Below, in pieces: positions 1 to 11,661 of a stretch of DNA of 64,000 nt. The position numbers and the translations under genes were made by a program. Origin of the DNA: Oscheius tipulae (taxonomy: Eukaryota > Nematoda > Chromadorea > Rhabditida > Rhabditidae); NCBI GenBank assembly GCA_037178975.1, contig JASJZH010000006.1, forward strand, positions 8,246,001-8,310,000, read 5' to 3'. Within the stretch, counting starts at the first letter, position 1. Each line of letters starts with the position of its first letter. The notes under the pieces are model-generated. The model did no database searches, was not told the DNA's origin, and saw only the letters and a list, made by a program, of their open reading frames with translations.

Positions 1-1748
1 ATAAGGACTTCCGTATTGCGGTGTTCTTGTTGCTCGCGTCTGTTTGGTCATCGCCCCGGCGGACACAGTGGCCATATTGACCGTTGCCTCTGCGTTGATC
101 TTAGCCGCTCGCGTACAAACCGACACGTCAAACGCACTTCACCTCTTCCCGTCTCCTTATGATTTTCCTGAATCTGTTTTGGTCCTCATTAGTCTCAGGG
201 AGGTTTCCTATTTAAAGTCACGCACAGCCAGAGCCTTTCTGTGTATTAACCACTACAAAACTTCGGCGTCACGTCAATCCACTCGGCTCTCCCTGCACAT
301 GGAGTCATGCCATTCCATTTTTCTGCGTTATCGCATATTGCTGCTCTCTCGTTGCGTGTAGCGCCGTTTGCAGTTGCGATAACGGATAACTCTTACACCT
401 TTTCCGATCCTGCACACTTCTCATCCGCGGCGGGCCCCTGAAGAATTATTTATCATATTTTGGGGCGAATATCATTTGAATCCGATTGTTTCCATCAGGT
501 CATTTTAAATTGAAAAACAGTCCTTTACAATCGGCAGCCGAGAGACCTACGAGACTCATATTACTCTTATCATCTTGCCTATATTTGAGGACATTTTGAG
601 CACGTGATATTACCTGGTCGGGCTCTTCCTATTCCTGTCGCACCTCCGCATGCCTGTAGAGAAAAGGTTCTATGACACATTCGTCGGCATCTAACTCAGG
701 CACTGATTCAGCTCTTCCATCTACACATACATGGATGACAGTGCGGTTATGACTGTGGCCGCATACGTCGCGAAGCCGGCGCTTCTATTATTACTGTTGC
801 TGCTTAGATTACTTTCGAAAGTTGCATTAAAAGAAACTACGACCCTTTGACTAAGTTTGTCGAGCGATAAGACTGAGAGCAAAGTACTGGACAGCTGATA
901 TCAGTACGTCGCTCAGAGCTTACCCTCATGTGACAAAGATTCCTTCTATTGTGGAGAGAATTTCCTTTTTCACGTCATTTTCATGCACACTTTCATCCTA
1001 GCGTAGCCGTTACGCAAAGCGACCCGATGTGGACGTTGTTGTTTATTTGTAGTGGACGGTGTGGACAGGCGCTAAGAGAGGGAGACAGAGAGACCGAAGC
1101 CGGTTTTGAATATCTCAGCGCATCGGAAGACATTCTCGCGTAACCCCACGCGACCCCCACAACCCGGTTCTTATATCTGACCGCGAAAATTCGGACAGCC
1201 ACTGGCACCTACTGTCTCTCTGTCTCTCTCTCACACAAGTTTTAGGCTAGTTTGCCCCCAAGCTTCCTGTGTTTCCACCCCAAAAAGTGTGTGTGATGCT
1301 TTTCGGTTTCGTCGAAAAAATGTGGGCCTCATTTTTTGTCGCCTTCAAGATCTCCATCTCTGGCTCTTGAGCCAACTTTGTATTCAAGCCTGCTTTGAAT
1401 TTTTTGAAGGCGATGCAAATTTTATGCAGATCAGCTCCTATGGTCGACTTGACTGCGTCTTGCATAATAATCCCCTCAAAGTTGAAAGTACTCCTTGTAC
1501 TCTTCGGGGGAACACTACTGATAAGACGCTTCTCCTTTTTGCCTTTTTTTGCCGCTTAAACATGTCTGAATCTAAGAATGTAGACAGATTAATCACGTGT
1601 CTTTTGCACGAATCAACTGTTTTCTCGACAACTTTTTGACACTGTTTGACAAAATGTTTTCCTTCTAGACACTTCTGTAGTTTCTATTCTTTTGCCTTAT
1701 CAGAGCCTGATGTTGCGTTCGCTGATAATTTTCCGTCTTTTTCAGTGA
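1..1748. other. No recognisable gene
   Basis: Only short open frames (up to 105 codons) occur on either strand and none shows family motifs or a consistent splice structure. Simple CT/GA-rich tracts occur around 1080-1240. The stretch may hold the 5' region of the IRF2BP-like gene that starts at 1749, whose start codon follows a TTTTTCAG acceptor. Confidence 0.5.
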
Positions 1749-4466
1749 ATGCTGGCCGCCGTGAGCAACGGCCCTGCCGCACTGGGCTCCAAAGCTGCCC
1801 AACGCCAGCATTGCTACCTTTGCGATCTTCCCCGATGGCCGTGGGCGATGTGTACCGACTACAACGAGCCTGTCTGCAGAGGCTGTGTGAATTATGAAGG
1901 CGCCGATAGGTCAGTCTGTCTGCTTTCCCGCTCTCTGGGTCATAACTTGAAACGGCTGAAAAAGAACTAAGTTTCTCCTGAGGAAGAAAAGAGACAAGGC
2001 TTTTTCGTAGTCTTTCGGAGATAAGCAGGGCTGATAGAGGTTCTTCAGCCTCCTCTCACCAGACAATGTTTCAGAATCGAGAATGTCATCGAGAATGCTC
2101 GTCAGATGAAAAGGCTTCACGGCTTCCCCTCTACAGATTCCTCAACACAAGCTTCGACAACAACACTTCCTGCGGCACGTGTTGTGGTATGAGACGCAGA
2201 AATATTTTTTAAACTATGCTGCTTAAGCCAAAGGTTGAAAATGGCACCGTCACCACCACAGCCACGATGCCCGGAAGGATATCGCCTCCGAGGTTAGCCC
2301 TCCCGACACCCCAGCTAGGGAATCTTGCCCAAATAGGACAGTTATCAGAAGTAGGCTTGGTACAGAGCATTATAGGACATAACCTTAGGTTTTTGCCCAA
2401 CAGCAAAGGTTGCTAGCCTTGGCTACCCAGCAGAGACAACCTGGCCAGTTAACGATGGAAGATTTGGCCATAATCCAGCAACAGATGAGAAATGTTCAGC
2501 TTCCGAACCAGCTCCTCCATCCTGGAGGTAGTAGAATATTTTGTCTGATCTGAAGCCCAAATTTTAGCCATGTCCATTCCCGGCCTGATGAATCTTGTTC
2601 CCGGTCTAACCAACATGTCGGCCATGGCTAGAAAACGAGAGCATGAGGAAGATGTCAAGACCGAGGTGTACACCAAAGTCCAGCGCGGTGAGTGTCTCAC
2701 TACCATTGTCTTCTAGTTGGAAAAGCGCAGTTGTTCTATTTTGGAAAGTATTATGTTGCGCAACGCGTGCACTACGCGGAAACGGGAAAACAGGTTCCCG
2801 AAACCGGTCCTCTACCCTCTGTGCATCTACACGCTGAACGCTATTTCGCGCACTGCAGCACGCGCGCGACCTCAGACACTGGGGTCGCGACAGATCCTCG
2901 TGCCAACTTCGACCCGGTACGGTCCACAGTCGCCAGTTTTTTCCCGAGGTTTGTGAACCTCAAAAGGGAATGAGGAAAAAATTCCTAAGAACTAGACCTT
3001 CGGCTAGAACGTTGTCTGTCTGACTTTTAACTGTAGCTTTAAAACTTTTGCATGTTTTTAGTTTACCGAACTATGATCGGCCTGCGTACATTCTCTCACA
3101 AATCCGGACGAGAAACCTAATTGGCTGTGAAAACGAGTTGTTGCGCGACTGTGTGTGTTGTGCTGTGCCCCCATGGCTGACCCCATTTCTCTAGGTTGCC
3201 GATCTGCCCATAATGACAGCAGGGGCCAATCTCTCTCTTTTGACTAGTTTTTCAGCCGAGGGCTCGACCCACATTACCAAAAACCGTTGCGCAACCCTCT
3301 CTCTGTATAGGGACTGGTTTTTAGACGCCGGGTCACCAATCCTAGCTAGGGGACTGCTTACGAGCGAGAGAGACGATCAGTGGTTGGAAAGACCAAAAAA
3401 CTTTGAGGAAACCTGAAAAAGTGGCAATTTTTGGCAGAAAGAAGATTTTTTGTTTCTATGAGGGTTGACAATGGTGCATAGAGTGCAAGGTCGTTCCGAC
3501 CCGACGCCAAACTGGAAAGAATTGCTTAGACAGTTTTTTGCACCCTTGACCGACTTTCACGTGTCTTTTGGAGAGGAATTTTTCAATCTGACTGATCTGC
3601 AAACCAGTAAACCGCCCCCGCCATATTTCTTTCGCAGTAAAAAGTGTATAGGCTAGGAAGTTGCGCTATTTGCCCTTTGTCAGACCGGTTCTTCGTGGGG
3701 TCAAACGGTAACTCGGTCCCCCCGAGCGTATGTGTATTGACTTTGCCGGGAAAAATGCTTTATCTCATCTCTCTTTCGCTTTCTCGGCACGGCTGTACTA
3801 CAAAACCGGTACCTTAACTTTGTCAAACAGTCCTTGTTTCACGAGCCGAGTTTATCGAGCGACCGAGTAAAGCAACCAAGGGAGAGTGCAAAAAAATGGT
3901 AGAAGGTTTCAGGCGATGCTCAGACAACGTCCGTTTCTCCTACTTCCACACACAGCCCCGACCATCCCAATGGCCAGCTGACAAGAAGGTTTCCCGGAGC
4001 TGTCAATGAACGGATTCTCCGCTGCACGATTTGCCAAGAAAGACTAGAAGACACTCACTTTGTGCAGTGTCCCTCGGTCAATGGACACAAATTCTGCTTC
4101 CCCTGCTCGAGGGAGTCCATTAAGAAGCAGTGCACAGGACCTGAGCTTTACTGTCCATCTGGAGACAAATGTCCGCTTGTCGGGGCTGCTATGCCATGGG
4201 CTTTCATGCAGACAGAGATTGCCACCATTCTTGGCGACGAGTACGAGGAGTTCAGGCGGCAACGAGAAGCTGCGGGACTGGGAGTTCCCGGCGCCTCGAT
4301 GGCTCAGGCTGCTCAGAATGCTGCTCAAGTAGTTACTTTCTCAAAAGCTTATAAAAAAAATTGTTTTCAGACGACTGCCGCCCAGCAATCATCCCCAGCC
4401 TCAACGACGACCTCCAACACCTCCTCTTCGTCGGTGGCGACAACTCCTAATATGGTGGCGAATTAA
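1749..4466 (+). CDS. IRF2BP-like zinc-finger/RING transcriptional regulator
   Basis: Exons 1749-1909, 2075-2186, 2228-2359, 2404-2527, 2568-2687, 3913-4328 and 4371-4466 join in phase to a 386-residue protein. Residues 20-54 carry the IRF2BP-type zinc finger ([16 protein letters not shown], then [13 protein letters not shown]), with the downstream helix [17 protein letters not shown]. Residues about 250-305 hold the C-terminal RING-like domain ([45 protein letters not shown]). The middle is Ser/Pro/Gln-rich and includes a basic RKREHEED stretch. In animals IRF2BP proteins are nuclear co-regulators that use the RING for protein contacts; the nuclear role here is inferred from the family. The start ATG lies 4 bases after a TTTTTCAG acceptor, so the message may be trans-spliced. 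Intron 5 is 1.2 kb; the others are short. Family assignment is firm at both ends. Confidence 0.9.
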
Positions 4467-4840
4467 TACCCGCAAAACTCTTTCTTCTTCTCTCATGTGC
4501 TTGTCATTATGATCATTTCTGTTACTGTGTTACTCGATCTCCTTCCCGATTGTGCATGTGGACTCCTCCGCCTCTTAATGGTTTTGGTATGACACCAAAA
4601 TTCAGTTTTTAGTTCAAACCAGTCTCATTTTTGTAGTCATCTTTTGTTATTTACGTAGTACTTGGATTCTTTGTGCTTTAGTCTCGCACAATCATTTGCA
4701 GAATTCCTCCTCGGTTCCTAGTTAGCCCAAAAAGTTTCCTCCTTCTGAAAATAGTCGTCGGTGAGTGTGAAATGCACACATTAGCCGCTCGGGATTACGG
4801 TTTATTTGTCATCGGACTTCAATGTGTTTTAAATAACAGT

Positions 4841-4846
4841 AATAAA
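4841..4846 (+). promoter_or_regulatory. Polyadenylation signal
   Basis: AATAAA lies 375 bases after the stop codon of the IRF2BP-like gene and is the first canonical signal downstream of it. Use of this site is inferred. Confidence 0.45.
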
Positions 4847-5040
4847 TCTTCTTTGTGCGTATTCAGAGCTGCATAAATTACGACTGCAAGACAGAGACAG
4901 AACATGTACCTTACCCATAAGAAACCGAAAATATATGTCACTTCCAAAACTCTGAGCACAGAGACTATATCACAGCAGGGCGCGAAGCAAGAAGGCTCGT
5001 AATACCGGTATTATGTAAAAGCAGAGGAGATCTGACTAGG

Positions 5041-7274
5041 CTAGTGGATCAGCATCATGGACAGTCCGGGCAATATGGCTCCACTGATAATCCAAAAGAG
5101 TTCAGTCGAGGTGAACGATGGACCTGCAAAAGGGCTACGTGTTAAAACGGTGATAAGAAACATCAATAACAGACTTATCCGAATGAAAAAACTTGCACTT
5201 CCTCCGAATAGGAAAGATTCTAGTTTTGTTCTTAGAACTATTGGTATGTTCATAATTTCATCACTACAATATTGGAAGCCGTTTGAGATCTACGACTATG
5301 ATGATCGAAATGCCAACAAGGGGTGGTAATATCAAAATAAACCAAATGAGATTACACGTTTAAGTCTTCCAAGCATTGTTAGCAAGAACTTTGTCAGAGA
5401 AGAGGTGAGATTGTAATTGAACTGTTGCTTTCTACTTTCTATGCCCTTATGCATTGGTTAAGACTGATTGCCTAGTGGATAAATGTAAGACTGACCGGAT
5501 AGTTAGAGATTGGAAACTAAAGTAAGAAACCAAGAATTGGACAGAACGAAAGTAGAAGTGAAAAGTTACCTGAATGTGAATGTCCTCCAGCAGCTAATGA
5601 TATCTGCTGGACATCTACGATCATAGCTTCCCTATCAGTATCGGCTCTGCCTTCGTCTTCGTTAGCTTGATTATTCATCTAGAAACAGCTTGAAATAGAA
5701 TAATAGGTTCTCACCAATTCAGGGAAGACGTGAATTGTGGCCACGTAGAGGAAGGTACCCGCTGAGAAGAGCATCAGACATGCTATGGCTACTTGTGACG
5801 AAAGCCAATATAACCAGTTCTGGAAACTGTAAAAGACTGCAAGAGAAAAAGCTTACCACAAGGAAATATGTGGCAAGGGCTCCCACTGGTGCAGAAAAGG
5901 AGAAAACAGTAAGATGTTTGAATACTTTCTTTTCTGGGAGATTTGCAGAGATGAGCGCTGTTGTAAGTCCGAAGGCGGCGGGCATCTGAAAGTTCAAATA
6001 GAAAACTTTGCGAATCTCATACCTTGTGGAGGATGATTGCCAGGAAGACAATGAATTTAAGCGACTGATCCTCGGCAAAAGAGGCACTCCCCATAGCGAT
6101 TCCGTCGGCGGCACCTATACACACCTTACACTTTATAAGGCGATTAGATACCGTGAACAGCTAGGCCAATGGTGACAGAAAGACCTCGTCTACCTCTTGC
6201 TGCTCGTTCACCTGAAAAGTTCCAAAATAAAGCAAAATCTGTCCTTAAATACCTCTAGCTTTAAAATAGGCACTGATCTGATCGACCCACATCATGAACA
6301 TGAAGCCGGCTACAAGAGAGAATCCCATTTTAGCATTGATGTTTGGTGTACGTCCTTCTTCACAAGAATCATGGCCGTGACTGTGACCGCCTGAAATTGT
6401 ATCGTTTGTCAGACAGTGTTAAGCCTGTACAACTTTTGGTATCGCATTTACAAAAGCATTCTGCATTTGACTCCTTCCTATACGCCTAGACTGTGCCCTA
6501 CCCGAACACCATTCCGGTTTATGATAGCTGTCCAGGTCTATAATAATGTTCCACTTGAATTGGCTCAAAGCATCTACGATCATAGCTTATGTTTTCTTCA
6601 CAGATGTACCAGTTAAATTATCGCATCACAACATTAATTTTAACCACGGAACATCTGACTATGACTCCGTTGCTTCGATTACTCGACCCTAGTCATAAGA
6701 CGCTACATGGACTCGCTAATATTGACTTGGTAGAAAATAAAAAGTTGCAAAAAGTTTTTTACCTGGTACATGTCGTTTTTTCCTAGCCGGAGATTTTACT
6801 TTGACGGCATTGCCAGAAGACCTTTTTTCTTTACTCTCAGTATCACTGAATGCTCCTTTTTAGTGGTCTGCTCACATACTCACGGATGGTCATGGTCGTG
6901 ATCGTGGTCATTATGCTCTTTTCCTTCTGGAATTGGCACAACTTGTTGATCAACATTACCAATAGGCTGTTTTCTTGCAATTAGAACATCAGATTCTGTA
7001 TTAAAATATATCAACATAATCGGAAACCTTACCTTCGTGGTAGCTGTACAGCGTTTCAATTCCTTCAGGTATGATGACCGAAAATGCAGTTCCTAGTAAT
7101 AATCCGGCTCCGAAGATTGTACAAAGACGCATTTTTCTCTGAAAAATACATTTTAAATAAAGCAATCTTTATACCTACCTCAGAAATGGGTAATTTGAGC
7201 GGAATCAGGCCGGATAACATGCTACCGGCAAACATGGCCGCTGACATGCCACACAACCAAAAGAAGGTGTCCAT
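5041..7274 (-). CDS. ZIP-family zinc transporter, SLC39A9 (ZIP9)-like
   Basis: Eleven exons join in phase to 370 residues: 7274-7179, 7138-7033, 6995-6884, 6845-6763, 6390-6253, 6211-6152, 6114-6023, 5985-5857, 5819-5715, 5678-5570 and 5123-5041. The N-terminus MDTFFWLCGMSAAMFAGSML followed by SGLIPL resembles ZIP9, and the metal-site helices are intact: VHGAADGIAMGSA and HKMPAAFG. FSAGTFLYVATIHVFPEL is the C-terminal signature. Two His-rich cytosolic loops are present (HNDHDHDHDH in exon 3, GGHSHGHD in exon 5), and inserts there explain the length above human ZIP9 (307 aa). The chosen ATG directly follows TTTTTAG plus 7 bases; an upstream in-frame ATG at 7313 exists. ZIP9 moves zinc into the cytosol from Golgi or plasma membrane; that role is by homology. 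Confidence 0.9.
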
Positions 7275-7306
7275 TTTGAGAGAGCTAAAAACGTTATTTG
7301 ATCCAA

Positions 7307-7399
7307 CTTCCATTCTAGGAAGACGATAAAAGATCAGAGGGAAAAGCGCAAAATATGGAAGTGGGAGTATTTAAAGAAAGGAAGAATTCGGGCCGATTC
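7307..7399. repeat. Duplicated upstream segment, copy A
   Basis: About 93 bases immediately upstream of the ZIP9-like start codon are about 80% identical to 8480-8573 in the same orientation (shared core TAGGAAGA, GAAAAGCGC, CGATTC). The similarity lies outside any confident exon. Confidence 0.7.
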
Positions 7400-7739
7400 G
7401 CATACGTGATGCTCGGTTATCGTCCACGCAAGCAACATTTTTAATTAGACGGGAAGCTAAACATAGGAGTCATGGCAGAAAGGCATAAAATATAAATTTA
7501 AGTAGTAAAATATAGACTATAGAGAATGAATCGTATCAAAATATCATAATTCATTCCATAACAGTTTTTGAAAAAGAGCATAAACTTTGGTTAAGCTCAG
7601 GGGGGCCAAAACACCCTCTAACTGGTCGAAAAATAGAAGTAAGGCCTCCTTTAGCACCTGAGTTTCATGAATCAAGATAATTAAAAGACTTCTTTTAACT
7701 GAGACTTAGGGCTTAAAGAATTTCATTTGACATACTAAC

Positions 7740-7820
7740 ATGGAGCCCGGTTACCGCAAGACACCTGTACAGGAACCAGGAATCGAGAAAACTCTTTCGA
7801 ATTCTGCCCGCTTGATAGAT
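7740..7820 (+). CDS. Possible short exon, weak
   Basis: An ATG opens 27 codons beginning MEPGYRKTPVQEPGIEKTLS and ends at a good donor (GAT|GTAAGA). No matching downstream exon was found. Its first codons resemble MSHGYRATSVHRIRQIE encoded at 8671, next to the second copy of the duplicated segment, so this may be a divergent gene of which one copy is a remnant. It could equally be a decayed repeat. Confidence 0.2.
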
Positions 7821-8479
7821 GTAAGACGTTTAAAAAAATGACACCGTTTTTGCAAACACTATAATTGTTACTAGCAGTCTGCTGCTGCTTCGCTGTGATT
7901 TAGTATTCAGGTTAGCTTTCTAGACAAGAATCAATAAATTGAGCGATCCCTATGCTGCTTTCTGCTCATAACTGAATTGTCACCTAATTACCAATAACTC
8001 GACTTGCCATCCTTGCTTTGTGGCATCGAACAAACAAACAAGCACACAGAGTCAACCACTTTCACCATCGCGCGCGTTTGCATATCCTGGATACCTGGAC
8101 AAGCTACGAGAACAATGTCCTTGATTTCATGCAAGTTGATTATGCGAGATATAGAGAGAGCAGACGGTATTACACACAGCAAGAACAACGTTGAACCGGG
8201 AGATATTAAAAATTTTGGTGGGTCCCAAAACTGTTAAGTCGTGTGGGGACCTACAACGAAAGGGCGGGAATTCAAATCAAAACTAACTACTCGCGTGGGG
8301 ATTAGCATAGTTGGTAGCAATAATGAAAAGAAAGAGTGCAGAGCAAAGTTGCCTATCTTCTACGTCTGTTTTATCATTTTTGTTATAGCCAACTTTCCAA
8401 CTTTTCCACGTATTACAGTTTTCTATACAGCCTGGAAAAGATCTCTATCTTGAGGTCGCTGAAACGTCATATGAATCGA

Positions 8480-8573
8480 CCTCCATCCTAGGAAGAAGAT
8501 TAAGGTTCTGAGTGAAAAGCGCCAAAAATGAACGTGGGAATATTCGAAGGAAGGAAGGATTTCGGCCCGATTC
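8480..8573. repeat. Duplicated upstream segment, copy B
   Basis: Direct-repeat partner of 7307-7399, about 1.17 kb away. It lies upstream of the palindrome at 8648-8718. Confidence 0.7.
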
Positions 8574-8644
8574 AGATTCTGATCTAATAATTTTAAAATG
8601 CCATGTGTAAAAAGCCTTTGGGCATACTTACTTGAAATTCTGAC

Positions 8645-8899
8645 ATGAATTTGTCGTATTCTATGTACAGATGTCGCACGGTTACCGCGCGACATCTGTA
8701 CATAGAATACGACAAATTGAATAAACACTTACAAATTCTGACCACGAAAGCAATTGGAAAGAAAACTAGTCGTTCAGAGATTGTCCACCCGCTAATTGAA
8801 CTATTTTTGCCCGCTTATACCAAATCCTCCGAGGAAATTGACTTAGATTACGAGCTTCCACACGCCATTGACCTCCCCACTCGACGCCTTGGAAGATAA
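8645..8899 (+). CDS. Hypothetical 84-residue open frame
   Basis: The frame runs through the palindrome and then encodes a polar, helix-prone tail (YDKLNKHLQILTTKAIGKKT, later EIVHPLIELFLPAYTKSSEE). No family is recognised. On the opposite strand, 9115-8978 also holds a protein-like frame (MQEIHPRDAANSVLELQTRF...) behind a CTCTTAG acceptor. Coding on either strand is uncertain; a distant or lost gene copy is possible. Confidence 0.2.
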   Translation: MNLSYSMYRCRTVTARHLYIEYDKLNKHLQILTTKAIGKKTSRSEIVHPLIELFLPAYTKSSEEIDLDYELPHAIDLPTRRLGR

Positions 8900-9119
8900 T
8901 CAGTTGCAGAATTGAGGTCTTTCAAATTCTTCTGCAATTCCAATTTCCGCTCGTTTCTTTTGTGCATTACATCATTCTTAGAGCGGAGAAACGGAAGCAG
9001 ATGCTGCGAATGCTGCTCGGAGCTCCCACTGTGGGCGTTCATATCCGAATCTCGAGAACCTGGTCTGCAGCTCCAAAACACTGTTGGCTGCGTCACGAGG
9101 ATGGATTTCTTGCATAAGT

Positions 9120-10472
9120 CGAAAAGTTCCCTCCTTTCTCCTAAGAGGGTGGTTCAGTCATCACAGCTGTTCGTTTTAAGTCTCCCTATCCAGACTTTTC
9201 CGCATTTGCTGTTTGCAACAATCCAGCGAAAAGCCTACTCATTTCATTTTATTGGGTCACCAGGAGTCGTTTATTTTAAGAGCAAGAAGTTTTTTGCTCG
9301 AAACCTTGTCTTATTGTTGTTTCCCCTTTTCATTTTTTGTTACTTGGTATGAATTCATCGCTTGCCAGAGCAGCAAAAGCTGTCTCTTATAAAAGTCTGT
9401 CGCAGGTCGAGACGTTTTCCATACTCTCCCAAGACAGCTTACAAAACTGATTGTTTACAAGATCCAACTCCACCAATTTCTTCACTGCTTTGAGTAGCTA
9501 TAGTTCTTTAACAGGTTGGATTCCAACTTTGATAATTTAATGGCTTATGCCTTGTCAATGTCAAGGTTGTCAATTACACAGTTCAAAAGTGAAGTCTTCG
9601 TCATAGTACTTATCATGTTTACCTACTTGTTACCAAATTTTTAACAAAATTGACAGATTAAACGTGTTCATGTGCCAGTTTCATTATTATTTAATGCAAT
9701 AGATAGGCACAAATGACATCAGATACTTGAACTTTTAATGAGAAGTTCGGGAATCACCCAAAATCTTCCAGACTCGCTTAAAGTTCCCACACACGAATCT
9801 TCTTCCGTTTTATGAGCCCTCTCCTCTCCTTTTTGCTTCCAAAATCCCAAATCTGCATAGCAATGTGAAAGATGTGCTCCTAAAATGGAAAGGATTTACA
9901 CCTACGCAGCAGTTGTGGAGACAGCAGCCTTTCAGTTTTGTGTCTATCTTTCACTATCCCGAATAATTCATCAAAGTGACATAAAGAAAAGTCTGCTAGG
10001 GGCTTTCACCACATTAGCAGATGATTCTATTCTGTTCCAGCCATTTGCATAATGAACATTTGTCTCCAAATGTGGAGCTTCCACTCGAAATGGCGGTTGT
10101 CTGTTGGGCTAAACTTAGCCTTTCTAGTTTCCACGCTTGTTTTCCTGGACGCCTACGGGAAAAATTTCATACTGTACTTGCTTGTTTTGCTGACTACAGC
10201 AGAGCTTATGACTCGTGTCCCAGTCCAATTATCGCCCACCTAGGAATCATCTGGAAATTTCCTGTAGCAAAATCGTATTAAAATGAGAGGGAGGGGGCAG
10301 ACCGCCTACTCTTTCCGAGCACGCACTCTCTTCTGCGTTTTCGACAATCCCATCCTTGCATTCGTGAGCACTTCCTTATACCACTTCGCAACTGTCTATT
10401 CTCAAAATCCGACGTTGTGTTTTTATTCTCAGTCTGTCTCCGTATCACTACAAAACTATTTTTAAGGTAATC
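9120..10472. other. No recognisable gene
   Basis: AT-rich sequence without convincing exons on either strand. The last 200 bases form the 5' region of the neuropeptide gene at 10473. Confidence 0.45.
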
Positions 10473-10762
10473 ATGCAGAAGCTGATCCTGTTGCTTGTGG
10501 CTGTCTCCGCTCTTCTCAGCTGCATTCATGCCTTCAGGTTCCCCATCGAGCAGCAGAACCAAGATGATTTGTACCAGCAGTACGAAATGCCACTAGTCAA
10601 ACGCAACCGACTCTGTCTACTCAATGCCGGCCTCTCACAAGGATGCGATTTATCTGACATTATTATGGCTAAACAACAGGTGGCGCACTGCGTAATCAGT
10701 AAATACAAATGCTATTTCAGGCGAGCAAATTCATGAGCTTCGCCGGTCCAGGAAGGAAGTGA
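10473..10762 (+). CDS. Calcitonin/DH31-type neuropeptide precursor
   Basis: Two exons (10473-10679, 10721-10762) with a 41-bp intron encode 82 residues. Reading through the intron gives a different, longer tail; splicing at CAG|GTGGCG and TTTCAG|GCG yields the family-like C-terminus. Residues 1-20 are a signal peptide. A KR cleavage site (43-44) precedes a 35-residue peptide, residues 45-79, starting NRLCLLNAGLSQGC and ending KFMSFAGP. Gly80 is the amide donor and RK (81-82) the final cleavage site. Cys48 and Cys58 can form the N-terminal disulfide typical of calcitonin-like rather than insect DH31 peptides; the amidated Pro end is shared by both. Nematode calcitonin/DH31-like peptides are known (I recall C. 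elegans NLP-73 as similar, not verified). Expected to act as a secreted ligand of a class B GPCR. The ATG follows TATTTTTAAG by six bases, a plausible trans-splice acceptor. Confidence 0.85.
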
Positions 10763-10829
10763 GCCCGTGTATAAAATGGAAGACTTCTTCTCTTCTTAGT
10801 TGACCATATACGTATCCTGTGTGTTGCAA

Positions 10830-10835
10830 AATAAA
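10830..10835 (+). promoter_or_regulatory. Polyadenylation signal
   Basis: AATAAA 68 bases after the neuropeptide stop codon. Confidence 0.55.
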
Positions 10836-11211
10836 TTGTGTGTTAGAGACCTTTTTTAGATCAGTGCAGAGCACTTGCGGACACTCCAAGTCTCAAAACC
10901 TGTATCATCGAATGAAGAAGACAATTGCTCAAGAGCATATGAATTCCAGATACCTCTTAAAAAAGTACTTCATTTGAATTTGAACCCTTTGGTATACATT
11001 GACAGTCAAATAGAGAGTTCCAAGTTTTGTGATCGGGCTATGTACAAATCTTAGTATGAACTTGTTTTTAGTGGAACATGTGCTTCTCGGTACAAATCAG
11101 ACACATTTGAGTACATGACACAGCAAAGTCACCAACTCTTATCTCCTTTCCAGCACTAAAAGTCAAACGATGAAGCAATAAAGACGCCAGTGGCTGCCAC
11201 AGTCACCACCC

Positions 11212-11658
11212 ATGCTACGTCTTCTGGTCATCGCCTCCACACTCGTCCTAATTGTTGATTCAAGATGGTGCTATAACGATAGTATGACTGTAAGTGCTCG
11301 CGTTCCCAAGGAATTAAGTTCAGCTAAACACGCTAGCTGATAACACTTTTAGCGAACAACCAAACTATATTCAGGAAGTGGAATGTCTAGCGATTGAGGC
11401 TTGGTGCTACAAATATACTAACGCAACTGATGTTTACCGGGGTTGTACGGATATTAACGGCATTTGTAGCAAGGAGGATCGAGGGTAGTCAACTTTTTTT
11501 GTTTTATAGAGACCCATTCTAGATGCTACCCACAATCGGCGACAGGAAAGGACCAATCTTGGTGTTGCTGTGACAAGGACAATTGTAACTCCTCTCGTAA
11601 TATGTTCTTCTTTGTAACTTTTATTATTTTCTTAATTTTTGCTAGTCAAAGAGCATAA
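11212..11658 (+). CDS. Small Ly6/three-finger-like surface protein
   Basis: Exons 11212-11289, 11375-11484 and 11523-11658 give 107 residues. A signal peptide (MLRLLVIASTLVLIVDS) is followed by a cysteine-rich ectodomain with the terminal Ly6 pattern CCCDKDNCN, then a hydrophobic tail (FFFVTFIIFLIFA) suited to GPI anchoring or membrane insertion. Such proteins are common in nematodes as neuronal or surface Ly6-like proteins; the specific partner is unknown. The third exon starts inside the codon GG|A using a TTCTAG acceptor; the alternative acceptor 12 bases upstream runs into a stop. The stop codon lies 3 bases from the stop of the minus-strand neighbour, so the 3' UTRs must overlap. Confidence 0.75.
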
Positions 11659-11661
11659 TAC

